Both the position numbers and the translations under genes were made by a program. DNA of 40,451 bases, from assembly GCF_002159455.1 (NCBI RefSeq), contig NZ_NFIQ01000037.1, forward strand, positions 1-40,451, given 5' to 3'. Below, one piece after another: positions 31,642 through 40,451 of the stretch (position 1 is the stretch's first letter; each line of letters starts with the position of its first letter). The DNA comes from Flavonifractor sp. An306 (GTDB lineage Bacteria > Bacillota > Clostridia > Oscillospirales > Oscillospiraceae). The notes below the pieces were generated by a model. It saw only the letters and a list, made by a program, of their open reading frames with translations, searched no databases and had not been told where the DNA came from.

Positions 31642-33162
31642 ATGAGTAAAACACCGACTACCCTGATTATCATGGACGGCTTTGGCCTGCGCGCCGACAA
31701 GAACGGCAACGCCATCGCCGCCGCCCATACCCCCAATCTGGACAAGATCTTTGCCGAGAACCCCGGCTGCAAGCTGGCGGCCTCCGGCATGGACGTGGGC
31801 CTGCCCGAGGGCCAGATGGGCAACTCCGAGGTGGGTCACACCAACATCGGCGCCGGCCGGGTGGTGTTCCAGGACCTGCCCCGGATCACCAAGTCCATTC
31901 AGGACGGCAGCTTCTTTGAAAACGAGGCCTATATCGAGGCCATGGACGACTGCAAGGAGCGGGACGGCGCGCTGCACGTGTTCGGCCTGCTCAGCGACGG
32001 CGGCGTTCACAGCCACATCACCCACATCTTCGCCCTGCTGGAGCTGGCCAAGAAGCGGGGGCTGCGCCGGGTGTTCATCCACTGCTTCCTGGACGGCCGG
32101 GACGTGCCCCCCGCCTCCGGCAAGGAGTACGTGGAGCAGCTGGTGAACAAGTGCAAGGAGATCGGCGTGGGCCAGGTGGCCACCGTCATGGGCCGCTTCT
32201 ACGCCATGGACCGGGACAAGCGGTGGGACCGCCTGCAGCGGGCCTACGACGCCATCGTCCTGGGCGTGGGCGCCGAGAACGCCGACCCGGTGGACGCCGT
32301 GCAGAAGTCCTATGACGCCGGGGTCACCGACGAGTTTGTGGAGCCCATCGTGTGCGCCAAGGAGGGCAAGGTGAAGGAGGGCGACTCCATCATCTTCATG
32401 AACTTCCGCCCCGACCGGGCCCGGGAGATCACCCGCTGCTTCGTGGACCCCGCCTTCACCGACGTGGAGCGGAAAAAGGGCTATTTCCCTGTGACGTACG
32501 TGTGCACCACCGAGTACGACGCCACCATGCCCAACGTGCTCATCGCCTTCCCCCACCGGGAGCTGGTGAACATCTTTGGCGAGTATATCGCCCGTCAGGG
32601 CTACACCCAGCTGCGCATTGCCGAGACCGAGAAGTACGCCCATGTGACCTTCTTCTTCAACGGCGGCGAGGAGCGGGTGTTCCCCGGCGAGGACCGGTGC
32701 CTGATCCCCTCCCCCAAGGTGGCCACCTACGACCTGCAGCCCGAGATGAGCGCCCCCGAGGTCACCGAGGAGGCCGTCAAGCGCATTGAGAGCGGCAAGT
32801 ACGACGTGATCATCCTCAACTTCGCCAACTGCGACATGGTGGGCCACACCGGCGTGTTTGACGCCGCCGTGAAGGCTGTGGAGGCCGTGGACGCCGGCGT
32901 GGGCAAGGTGGTGGAGGCCACCACCAAGATGGGCGGCGTGTCCCTCATCACCGCCGACCACGGCAACGCCGACCGGATGCTGGACGACGATGGGGTTACC
33001 CCCTACACCGCCCACACCACCAACCTGGTGCCCTTCTACATTGTGGGCGCCGACGTGAAGCTGCGGGACGGCCGCCTGGCCGACATCGCCCCCACCATGC
33101 TGGACCTGATGGGCCTGGAAAAGCCCGCAGAGATGGACGGGGAGACGCTGATTCTCAACTAA
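31642..33162 (+). CDS. gpmI: Cofactor-independent phosphoglycerate mutase
   Basis: This 506-residue alkaline-phosphatase-superfamily enzyme interconverts 3- and 2-phosphoglycerate using two Mn ions. It has the metal site LIIMDGFG, the catalytic Ser in GQMGNSEVGH, FLDGRDVPP, and the second metal site ITADHGNAD. ATG 31642 has AAGAGGT upstream; the frame is open farther upstream inside tpiA, but that part is not coding. The type is the 2,3-BPG-independent one typical of Clostridia. Confidence 0.97.
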   Translation: MSKTPTTLIIMDGFGLRADKNGNAIAAAHTPNLDKIFAENPGCKLAASGMDVGLPEGQMGNSEVGHTNIGAGRVVFQDLPRITKSIQDGSFFENEAYIEAMDDCKERDGALHVFGLLSDGGVHSHITHIFALLELAKKRGLRRVFIHCFLDGRDVPPASGKEYVEQLVNKCKEIGVGQVATVMGRFYAMDRDKRWDRLQRAYDAIVLGVGAENADPVDAVQKSYDAGVTDEFVEPIVCAKEGKVKEGDSIIFMNFRPDRAREITRCFVDPAFTDVERKKGYFPVTYVCTTEYDATMPNVLIAFPHRELVNIFGEYIARQGYTQLRIAETEKYAHVTFFFNGGEERVFPGEDRCLIPSPKVATYDLQPEMSAPEVTEEAVKRIESGKYDVIILNFANCDMVGHTGVFDAAVKAVEAVDAGVGKVVEATTKMGGVSLITADHGNADRMLDDDGVTPYTAHTTNLVPFYIVGADVKLRDGRLADIAPTMLDLMGLEKPAEMDGETLILN

Positions 33163-33199
33163 AGCGGTATCCGGCGGGCTTCCGCCGTACCAAATATAG

Positions 33200-34564
<1,365 letters not shown>

Positions 34565-34712
34565 GCAGAAGCGCTGAGCGCCCGGGAGCAGGCGCACAGT
34601 GAACCGCGCAGACAAAAAAGCAGTTTGGCCGCAGGCCAAAGGTGTTTTTTGCGCAGCGGTAAGCAGTGCGCCGTCGCGGAGGGCGCGAAGCGTGACATCG
34701 AGGGAACCGCAA
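34565..34712. other. Palindrome-rich sequence after eno, possible dispersed repeat
   Basis: This 148-base stretch has short palindromes such as TTTGGCCGCAGGCCAAA (34623-34639), but no ribosome site. The segment GGAGGGCGCGAAGCGTGAC (34678-34696) recurs with one mismatch as GGAGGGCGCGCAGCGTGAC at 22620-22638, in the thrS leader, suggesting a repeat family. Confidence 0.4.
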
Positions 34713-34745
34713 GGGGCCGCTGCCATTGGCAGCGGCCCCTTCCCG
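34713..34745 (+). terminator. Terminator of the glycolytic operon
   Basis: GGGGCCGCTGCC (34713-34724) and GGCAGCGGCCCC (34728-34739) pair over 12 bp, then TTCCCGTTTTG. The T tract is interrupted. Confidence 0.7.
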
Positions 34746-34750
34746 TTTTG

Positions 34751-35368
34751 TCACAGCTGCTCCAGAACCCCCCGGATGGTCCACACGTGGGTCTCCTCCT
34801 CCCCGGCCAGCTCGGAAAAGAGCTCCTTCAGGCAGGGGTCGGCGGTCTCTGCGGCGGCGGCCTGATAGGCCGCTGCCCCCCGCTGCTCCGCCCAGAACCG
34901 CTCCCGCAGGGCGGCGTGGAGGGGCGCGGCGGTCTGGCTGGAGCGCACCTCCGGCCAGTAGCGCACCCCGGAGATGAGAAAATAGGCGGTGCTCAGCTTT
35001 TTGGCGTGACGGCGCTCGTCGGCGGCTATGGCCGCCAGCGCCCGGCCACCCCCGCCGGGGGTGCGGCGGGCCAGGGCCTGATAGCTCCGCCAGTCGGAAA
35101 TCTCGTCATCTATGTACCCCTGCAAAGACGCGCCGTAGGCGGCGGAGGCGGGCCCCAGGCACTGGATGTCGTGGCCCTCGTCCGCCTGCCCCAGGGTCAC
35201 GATCCGGGCCTCTGCCGCCGCCGGTACCGCCAGGGCCGTCTCCTCCACCGCCGCCTCTCCCTCCGCCGGCAGGGTGAAGGGGCAATCCCCCCGCTTATCC
35301 GGCATCACCCGCCGCCACACCCGCTCAAACACCTCCCGGTCCACGCCGGGAATGGAAGTCTGTTCCAT
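34751..35368 (-). CDS. Ferritin-like (rubrerythrin-type) diiron protein
   Basis: This 205-residue protein has a variable N-terminal region of about 60 residues. A four-helix bundle follows, with the metal-ligand pattern of ferritin-like proteins: E in DDEISDW, E-x2-H in ADERRHAKK, E in RFWAEQRG and E-x2-H in GEEETHVW. It lacks a rubredoxin-type Cys site, so it is not a full rubrerythrin. A role in peroxide or iron handling is likely but not shown. ATG 35368 has GGAGGCGG upstream. Its candidate promoter overlaps the Fe-S system's promoter head to head. Confidence 0.8.
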   Translation of the reverse strand: MEQTSIPGVDREVFERVWRRVMPDKRGDCPFTLPAEGEAAVEETALAVPAAAEARIVTLGQADEGHDIQCLGPASAAYGASLQGYIDDEISDWRSYQALARRTPGGGGRALAAIAADERRHAKKLSTAYFLISGVRYWPEVRSSQTAAPLHAALRERFWAEQRGAAAYQAAAAETADPCLKELFSELAGEEETHVWTIRGVLEQL

Positions 35369-35437
35369 ACTTCCGCCTCCAATTCTGTTTGGATTCCCCC
35401 CATTCTATGCCGGAATAGGAGCATTTGTCCCGCCAGG

Positions 35438-35467
35438 GTTGTATTTTTGTGGTAAGCGTGATACAAT
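35438..35467. promoter_or_regulatory. Symmetric bidirectional promoter between the ferritin-like gene and the SufC/SufB-like operon
   Basis: Rightward: TTGTAT (35439-35444), 17 bases, TACAAT (35462-35467). Leftward on the other strand: TTGTAT (35466-35461), 17 bases, TACAAC (35443-35438). The -35 of each direction is the complement of the -10 of the other, so one DNA block could fire both ways. Confidence 0.55.
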
Positions 35468-35509
35468 ACTAACTCTGGGATCAACCAATTGACAAAGGAG
35501 AGACCGCTC

Positions 35510-36250
35510 ATGCTGGAGATCAAGCATCTCAGCTATCAGGTGGAGGACGAGGCGGGCCAGGAACTGGGCATCCTCAACGATGTGTCCCTCACCGTGGCAG
35601 ATCATCAGTTTGTGGTGATCACCGGCCCCAACGGGGGCGGCAAGACCACCCTGGCCAAGGCCATTATGGGCCTGGTGGAGCCCACCGGAGGCCAGATTTT
35701 GTGGAACGGAACTGACATTACCCATATGCCCATCACCGACCGGGCCCGGCTGGGGGTGAGCTACGGCTTTCAGCAGCCCCCCCGGTTCAAGGGGCTGAAG
35801 GTAAAGGACCTGCTGGCCCTGGCCTCGGGCAGCGAGAAGCTCACCCGGGAGGAGAGTTGCCAGTACCTCACCAAGGTGGGGCTGTGCGCCGGGGACTATA
35901 TCGACCGGGAGGTGGACGCCTCCCTGTCCGGCGGCGAGGTCAAGCGCATTGAGATCGCCACCATTCTGGCCCGCAAGTCCGGGCTGATGATCTTTGACGA
36001 GCCGGAGGCGGGCATCGACCTGTGGTCCTTCGCCAAGCTCACCGAGACCTTCAAGCTCATCCACCAGAAGCGGGAGGCCACCCTCATCGTCATCTCCCAC
36101 CAGGAGCGCATCATCGACCTGGCGGACGAGATCGTCATGATCGGCGACGGCCAGATTCAGAAGCACGGCCCCAAGGACGAGATCTTCCCCCAGATCCTGG
36201 CCAACACCAGCACGGGCTGCAGCTATCTTTCGGAAGGAGCGGACAAGTAA
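35510..36250 (+). CDS. sufC: SufC-like ABC ATPase of a minimal Fe-S assembly system
   Basis: This 246-residue ATPase has Walker A GPNGGGKTT, Q-loop GFQQPPRFKG, signature LSGGEVKR and Walker B LMIFDEPEAGID. It matches SufC-type ATPases that act with a SufB/SufD scaffold to build Fe-S clusters. The gene pair alone, without sufS, sufU or sufD, corresponds to the two-gene minimal systems described as SMS (smsC-smsB) in anaerobes and archaea. ATG 35510 has AAAGGAG upstream. The stop overlaps the next start by one base (TAATG). Confidence 0.92.
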   Translation: MLEIKHLSYQVEDEAGQELGILNDVSLTVADHQFVVITGPNGGGKTTLAKAIMGLVEPTGGQILWNGTDITHMPITDRARLGVSYGFQQPPRFKGLKVKDLLALASGSEKLTREESCQYLTKVGLCAGDYIDREVDASLSGGEVKRIEIATILARKSGLMIFDEPEAGIDLWSFAKLTETFKLIHQKREATLIVISHQERIIDLADEIVMIGDGQIQKHGPKDEIFPQILANTSTGCSYLSEGADK

Positions 36251-37173
36251 TGGATCAGGCAGAGTGGAAGCTCCTCAAGGAGATCGCGGACCTGGAAAAG
36301 ACCCCCCAGGGGGCCTACAACATCCGCCGCAACGGACAGCTGGACTCCCGCAACAACACCGCCAACATCGAGATCACCACCAAGACCGAACCGGGCAAGT
36401 CGGGCATTGACATCACCGTGAAAAGCGGCACCAAGCACGAGTCGGTCCACATCCCGGTGATCATCAGCCAGACCGGCCTTTCCGAGCTGGTATACAACGA
36501 CTTCTTCATCGGCGACGACTGCGATGTGGACATCGTGGCCGGCTGCGGCATCCACAACACCGGCTGCGAGACCAGCCAGCACGACGGCGTGCACACCTTC
36601 CACATCGGCAAGAACTCCAAGGTCCGCTATGTGGAGCGGCACTACGGCGAGGGCCCCGGCACCGGCAAGCGGGTGATGAATCCCCAGACCATCGTGTATC
36701 TGGAGGAGGGGGCCAGCCTCAACATGGAGTCCACCCAGATCCGGGGCGTGGACTCCACCAAGCGGGAGACCAAAATCGTGGTAGGCCCCCGGGCCGAGGC
36801 GGTAATCACCGAAAAGCTGCTCACCCACGGCCAGCAGACCGCTGAGAGCGACATGGAGATCATTCTGGACGGGGAGGACGCCTCCGGACGGGTGATTTCC
36901 CGCTCCGTGGCCCAGGACGACTCCCAGCAGGTGTTTTACCCCAAGATGACGGGCAACGCCAAGTGCTTCGGCCATGTGCAGTGTGACTCCATCATCATGG
37001 GTCAGGCCCGGATCTCCTCCATTCCGGCCATCGTGGCCAACCATGTGGACGCCCAACTCATCCATGAGGCGGCCATCGGCCGCATCGCCGGGGACCAGAT
37101 CCTCAAGCTGATGACCCTGGGCCTCACCGAGCAGGAGGCGGAGGAGAAGATTCTGGATGGCTTCTTGCAGTAA
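36250..37173 (+). CDS. sufB: SufB/SufD-like scaffold protein, short form
   Basis: This 307-residue protein is a right-handed beta-helix, as in SufB/SufD (alternating strands through VYLEEGASLNM, TKIVVGPRAEAVI and GNAKCFGHVQCDSIIMG). It ends with the family's helical tail IHEAAIGRIAGDQILKLMTLGLTEQEAE. It is shorter than SufB (about 470). Candidate ligands are Cys and His in GCGIHNTGCE and CFGHVQCD, and Glu in NHVDAQLIHEA. The start shares a base with the sufC stop, so translation is coupled. It would be the cluster scaffold. Confidence 0.9.
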   Translation: MDQAEWKLLKEIADLEKTPQGAYNIRRNGQLDSRNNTANIEITTKTEPGKSGIDITVKSGTKHESVHIPVIISQTGLSELVYNDFFIGDDCDVDIVAGCGIHNTGCETSQHDGVHTFHIGKNSKVRYVERHYGEGPGTGKRVMNPQTIVYLEEGASLNMESTQIRGVDSTKRETKIVVGPRAEAVITEKLLTHGQQTAESDMEIILDGEDASGRVISRSVAQDDSQQVFYPKMTGNAKCFGHVQCDSIIMGQARISSIPAIVANHVDAQLIHEAAIGRIAGDQILKLMTLGLTEQEAEEKILDGFLQ

Positions 37174-37564
37174 GGACTACAGCGACCTGCTGGAGCAGGT
37201 AAACAGCGGGGCCTTTTTCGGGCCTAGCAGCGGCGTGAAGGTCACCGCCATCCGGCAGCATGAGGCGGAGGGGGTGCTGGAGGTCCGGAAGGACACCTAT
37301 AACCCCCTGGGCGTGATCCACGGCGGGGCCCTGTTCACCCTGGCCGACACGGTGACTGGCACCGCCGCCTATACCATCGGGGACCGGCCCTGCGTCACTT
37401 TGGACAGCTCCATGCAGTTTCTGGCTGCCGCCAGAGGGGACAAGGTGTTCTGCGTGGCTACGCCCAAGAAGATTGGCCGCACCATTGTGGTGTACGACGT
37501 GGCCCTCACCGACGGGGAGGAGCGGCTGGTGGCCTCCGGCACCTTTACCTTTTTCGTCAAATAA
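37157..37564 (+). CDS. PaaI-type hotdog thioesterase
   Basis: This 135-residue protein has the hotdog signature NPLGVIHGGALFTLADT (about 49-65), where the HGG motif and an acidic residue bind and cleave the acyl-CoA thioester. The ATG at 37157 lies inside the end of the SufB-like gene, overlapping by 17 bases, so it is in the same operon. The reason for linkage with Fe-S assembly is not clear. Substrates of this family include phenylacetyl-CoA-type thioesters. Confidence 0.9.
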   Translation: MASCSKDYSDLLEQVNSGAFFGPSSGVKVTAIRQHEAEGVLEVRKDTYNPLGVIHGGALFTLADTVTGTAAYTIGDRPCVTLDSSMQFLAAARGDKVFCVATPKKIGRTIVVYDVALTDGEERLVASGTFTFFVK

Positions 37565-37569
37565 ACCTA

Positions 37570-37604
37570 CAGCCCCGCCGGGTATCACCCGGCGGGGCTG
37601 TTTT
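37570..37604 (+). terminator. Terminator of the Fe-S operon
   Basis: CAGCCCCGCCGGGT (37570-37583), loop ATC, ACCCGGCGGGGCTG (37587-37600), then TTTT. It overlaps the stop of the leftward gene at 37585. Confidence 0.92.
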
Positions 37605-37926
37605 CCTCCTCCTTCAGCAGCTCTCCCAGCCGCAGCAGGGCGGCCAGCAGCACCAGCAGGGAGGCCAGCACGTTGGTGGCGGCGGACGCCTCCCCATCCG
37701 TGCCCGCCGCATCCCTCCGGCCCTGGAGAGCCAGGCAGAAGAATACACTCAGGGACAGCACTACCAGCACCGACGCGGCCAGCCGCAGGCCGGTCACATC
37801 GGTCTCCTCCCCCCGGCACAGCCCCTGCCGCTGGAGCCACAGGGCCCGCCAGGACAGCAGGATGGACCCCAGCAGCACGGTGAGAAAAAACAGGGATTTG
37901 TCCGCCTGTTCCAGCTCCTTGCCCAT
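37585..37926 (-). CDS. Small membrane protein, three helices, unknown
   Basis: This 113-residue protein has hydrophobic segments at about 12-29, 48-67 and 83-100, with charged loops, and an acidic C-terminus (LLKEEENSPAG). The start at 37926 (MGKELEQADKS) has AAGGGGTGTGG upstream; the frame continues to 38037 but crosses the prfC terminator hairpin. I recognise similar short proteins in Oscillospiraceae, but no function. The gene is convergent with the thioesterase gene and its stop lies in their terminator loop. Confidence 0.65.
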   Translation of the reverse strand: MGKELEQADKSLFFLTVLLGSILLSWRALWLQRQGLCRGEETDVTGLRLAASVLVVLSLSVFFCLALQGRRDAAGTDGEASAATNVLASLLVLLAALLRLGELLKEEENSPAG

Positions 37927-37979
37927 CAAACCACACCCCTTTTCCACATTGTATCCCAAAGATGTGGAAAAGGTGAACA

Positions 37980-38014
37980 GACAGGCCGGGACGGCAAAGT
38001 CGTCCCGGCCTGTC
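37980..38014 (-). terminator. prfC terminator
   Basis: GACAGGCCGGGACG (37980-37993) and CGTCCCGGCCTGTC (38001-38014) form a perfect 14-bp stem directly after the prfC stop; the leftward RNA then reads TGTTCACCTTTTCC. Confidence 0.8.
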
Positions 38015-38017
38015 TCA

Positions 38018-39619
38018 TCAGAATCTGGCCCCGCCAAACTCGTGGAAGGTGAGGTTTTTGTTGCGCTCCTGGGTCCAGTTCACCGCCCACTGGGAGCCGA
38101 ACAGCAGCAGCTGGTTGCCCTTGTAGTCCTCCACCAGCTTGGTGTCGGTGCCCAGGGTCAGGTCCTCCTCCTTCACCGGCTGGCCGTCGTCGGTCTCGAT
38201 CCACCGCAGGTACTCGTAGGGCAGGCCCTCCATGTACAAATCCACGTTGTACTCGTTTTTCAGCCGGTACTCCAGCACGTCGAACTGCAGGGTGCCCACC
38301 ACGCCCACGATGACCTCCTCCATGCCGGAGTAGGGGGTCTTGAAGATCTGGATGGCGCCCTCCTGGGCGATCTGCTCCATGCCCTTCAAAAACTGCTTGC
38401 GCTTCATGGTGTCCAGACTGCGCACCCGCTTGAAGTGCTCGGGGGCGAAGGTGGGGATGGGGTCAAAGGTAAACTTCTTGGCGGCGGTGCACAGGGTATC
38501 GCCGATGGAGAAGATGCCCGGGTCAAACACGCCGATGATGTCCCCGGCGTAGGCCTCCTCGATGATCTCCCGCTCCGCGGCCATCAGCTGCTGGGGCCGG
38601 GACAGGCGGATTTTCTTGCCGCCCTGGACGTGGTAGACCTCCCGGTCGGCCTCAAACTTGCCGGAGACAATGCGCATGAAGGCGATCCGGTCCCGGTGGG
38701 CCTTGTTCATGTTGGCCTGGATCTTGAACACAAAGGCGGAGAAGGCGTCGTCCATGGAGTCGATGATCTCATCCCCCGCCCGCCGGGGCAGAGGGGCGGT
38801 GGTCATCTGCAAGAAGTGCTCCAGGAAGGGCTCCACGCCGAAGTTGGTCAGGGCCGAGCCAAAGAACACCGGCGAGAGCTTGCCGTGGCGCACCCGGTCC
38901 AGGTCAAACTCGGCGGCAGCGCCGTCCAGCAGCTCGATCTCGTCGGTGAGCTGCTGGTGGAGCCGCCCGCCGATGAGCGCGTCCAGGTTGGGGTCCCCCA
39001 GTTCCACCTCGGTGGCGGTGGCCGCCTTGGCGCCGCCGTTGGAGGTGAAGTGGATGATCTTCCGGCTGCCCCGGTCGTACACGCCCTGAAACTCCTTGCC
39101 GCAGCCAATGGGCCAGTTCACCGGATAGGTCTCGATGCCCAGCTCCTTCTCCAGCTCCTCCAGCAGCTCGAAGGAGTCCCGGGCCTCCCGGTCCATCTTG
39201 TTGATGAAGGTGAAAATGGGGATGTCCCGCATGGCGCACACCTTGAACAGCTTCCGGGTCTGGGCCTCCACGCCCTTGGCGGCGTCGATGACCATGACGG
39301 CGGAGTCGGCGGCCATCAGGGTGCGGTAGGTGTCCTCGGAGAAGTCCTGGTGGCCGGGGGTGTCCAGAATGTTGATGCAGTAGCCCTCGTACTGGAACTG
39401 CATGACGGAGGAGGTGACCGAGATGCCGCGCTGCTTCTCGATCTCCATCCAGTCGGAGGTGGCGGCCCGAGTGTTTTTCTTGCCCTTGACCTGACCGGCC
39501 TGGGCGATGGCTCCGCCGTAGAGCAGGAACTTTTCCGTCAGCGTGGTCTTACCGGCGTCCGGGTGGCTGATGATGGCGAAGGTCCTGCGGCGTTTGATTT
39601 CAGCTTCGTATTGAGACAA
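38018..39619 (-). CDS. prfC: Peptide chain release factor 3
   Basis: This 533-residue GTPase recycles RF1/RF2 from the ribosome after peptide release. It has the P-loop SHPDAGKTTLTEK, switch region RGISVTSSVMQF, G3 DTPGHQDFSEDTYR, and G4 INKMDR, and the RF3-specific C-terminal half (FHEFGGARF at the end). The start is TTG at 39619 with AAGGAGG upstream. Length is normal. Confidence 0.97.
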   Translation of the reverse strand: MSQYEAEIKRRRTFAIISHPDAGKTTLTEKFLLYGGAIAQAGQVKGKKNTRAATSDWMEIEKQRGISVTSSVMQFQYEGYCINILDTPGHQDFSEDTYRTLMAADSAVMVIDAAKGVEAQTRKLFKVCAMRDIPIFTFINKMDREARDSFELLEELEKELGIETYPVNWPIGCGKEFQGVYDRGSRKIIHFTSNGGAKAATATEVELGDPNLDALIGGRLHQQLTDEIELLDGAAAEFDLDRVRHGKLSPVFFGSALTNFGVEPFLEHFLQMTTAPLPRRAGDEIIDSMDDAFSAFVFKIQANMNKAHRDRIAFMRIVSGKFEADREVYHVQGGKKIRLSRPQQLMAAEREIIEEAYAGDIIGVFDPGIFSIGDTLCTAAKKFTFDPIPTFAPEHFKRVRSLDTMKRKQFLKGMEQIAQEGAIQIFKTPYSGMEEVIVGVVGTLQFDVLEYRLKNEYNVDLYMEGLPYEYLRWIETDDGQPVKEEDLTLGTDTKLVEDYKGNQLLLFGSQWAVNWTQERNKNLTFHEFGGARF

Positions 39620-39667
39620 GGTAAGGTTCCTCCTTGATGAAATGAAAGTTCGATAGAGGCGGCTGGC

Positions 39668-40315
39668 TCAGGGGGGAGACAGCTGCGCCACCGCCGCCGG
39701 GATCCCGGCGAAGGAGCGGACGAAGGGCACCTCATGGTCGATGGCGCCAAAGCCGTAGGCGGCGTGGAGGAAGGGCACCCCCGCCGCCGTGGCGGCCTCA
39801 TAGTCCCCCTGGGTGTCCCCGATGTAGAGGGGGCGCTTCATGCCGTTGCGGGCCGCCACCAGGGCGATGTTGTCCGCCTTGGCCTTGCCGGTGCGGCCGG
39901 GATTTTCGTAATCGGTAAAATACTGCCCCAGGCCGTGGGCCTGGAAAAAGGCCTCGATATAGCCGTCCTGGCAGTTGCTGACGATGCACAGGGGGTAGCT
40001 TTGGGCCAGCAGCGCCAGGGTTTCGGGCACCTGGGGGTAGAGGACGCCGCCGTGGGCGGCCACGTAGCTGTTTTCCTCCGCCAGCAGCTCGGCCAGCACG
40101 GGCTGGAGCTGCTCGGGGGGCAGATCGGGCAGCACCTTTTTCACAATGTCCGGCAGCAGCATTCCCATGCAGCTGGTGACATTCTCCCGGGTCATCAGCC
40201 CGGCCAGCTCTGGGGCCCGCCGCTCCAGCACCCGCCGCCAGGAGATACAGATGGCGTCCACCGAGTCCCACAGGGTTCCGTCCAGATCAAAGAGCAGTCC
40301 GTCAAACAAGCACAC
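39668..40315 (-). CDS. HAD-family phosphatase (phosphoglycolate phosphatase-like)
   Basis: This 215-residue enzyme has HAD motif I FDLDGTLWD (near the N-terminus), motif II in IVSNCQ, Lys in RTGKAKAD and motif III in IGDTQGDYEAA. It has a C1-type cap. Members hydrolyse small phosphate esters; the substrate cannot be read. The GTG at 40315 has GGGAGG just 4 bases upstream; a TTG at 40309 gives better spacing and may be the true start. It is followed by prfC after 48 bases. Confidence 0.92.
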   Translation of the reverse strand: MCLFDGLLFDLDGTLWDSVDAICISWRRVLERRAPELAGLMTRENVTSCMGMLLPDIVKKVLPDLPPEQLQPVLAELLAEENSYVAAHGGVLYPQVPETLALLAQSYPLCIVSNCQDGYIEAFFQAHGLGQYFTDYENPGRTGKAKADNIALVAARNGMKRPLYIGDTQGDYEAATAAGVPFLHAAYGFGAIDHEVPFVRSFAGIPAAVAQLSPP

Positions 40316-40345
40316 GCGCCTCCCGAAGCAAATACATACTCTGAT

Positions 40346-40375
40346 ACTATATCATACCCCTTGCGGCCATTTCAA
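40346..40375 (-). promoter_or_regulatory. Promoter of the HAD gene, TTGAAA-N18-TATAGT
   Basis: On the - strand TTGAAA (40375-40370), 18 bases and TATAGT (40351-40346) lie about 31 bases before the start; prfC is probably read from it too. Confidence 0.6.
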
Positions 40376-40400
40376 GCCTAGCCGTCCCGCATTTTGCACG

Positions 40401-40438
40401 AAAAAAGCCCTGCCCGCCGGGATTTGGGCGGGCAGGGC
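40401..40438 (-). terminator. Terminator of a leftward gene beyond the right edge
   Basis: GCCCTGCCCGCC (40407-40418) and GGCGGGCAGGGC (40427-40438) pair over 12 bp, with six T on the leftward RNA. It should end a gene that lies just right of the window. Confidence 0.88.
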
Positions 40439-40451
40439 AGGGGAGGCGGAG

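Overview
The window reads as chromosomal DNA of a GC-rich anaerobic Firmicute, most likely Clostridia of the Oscillospiraceae type (Flavonifractor/Lawsonibacter-like). The basis is the GC-rich codon use, strong AGGAGG ribosome sites, a threonine T-box leader, an Rnf-type flavin/Fe-S redox cluster, a tripartite tricarboxylate (TTT) transporter, and a two-gene SufC/SufB-like Fe-S system. The species assignment is inference.

Region 1 (1-1655) is the end of an integrated mobile element. It ends in a 23-bp remnant of a tRNA 3' end (1633-1655), followed by the tRNA's own terminator. Inside are a small phage/ICE-type gene, a ribbon-helix-helix regulator gene with a divergent promoter region carrying three GACGACAATA-like repeats, and a compact locus that looks like a type I toxin-antitoxin. 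That locus has a 27-codon hydrophobic peptide gene with a sequestered ribosome site, and an antisense RNA with a consensus promoter and its own terminator.

Region 2 (1.8-9.5 kb) holds a VWA-domain pseudogene and then a leftward operon: tctC, tctB, tctA, a sulfatase, and a GntR/LacI-type regulator. An intercistronic terminator follows tctC. The group looks like an uptake and desulfation module for an unknown organic acid. A small two-helix membrane protein gene follows on the other strand.

Region 3 (9.5-18.5 kb) holds a divergent two-component system, then an eight-gene rightward operon: cytidylate kinase-like protein, DUF1622-like membrane protein, tandem-repeat lipoprotein, ApbE, RnfC, RnfD, RnfG, and an unknown four-helix membrane protein. 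RnfA, RnfB and RnfE are absent, so this is a partial Rnf-like, flavinylated membrane redox system rather than a standard Rnf complex.

Region 4 (18.5-29 kb) holds a lysO-CYTH operon, thrS without a TGS domain under a T-box, glutamine-dependent nadE with a pair of half-size chromate-type transporters, a free-standing copy of the C-terminal domain of the VWA protein, and proB-proA.

Region 5 (29-40.4 kb) holds a glycolytic operon trmL-pgk-tpiA-gpmI-eno, a ferritin-like protein and a SufC/SufB-like pair that share a symmetric bidirectional promoter, a PaaI-type thioesterase, a small membrane protein, prfC and a HAD phosphatase. Housekeeping genes dominate from 18.8 kb onward. The most novel material is the putative toxin-antitoxin at 1.2-1.5 kb and the partial Rnf operon at 12.2-18.5 kb.
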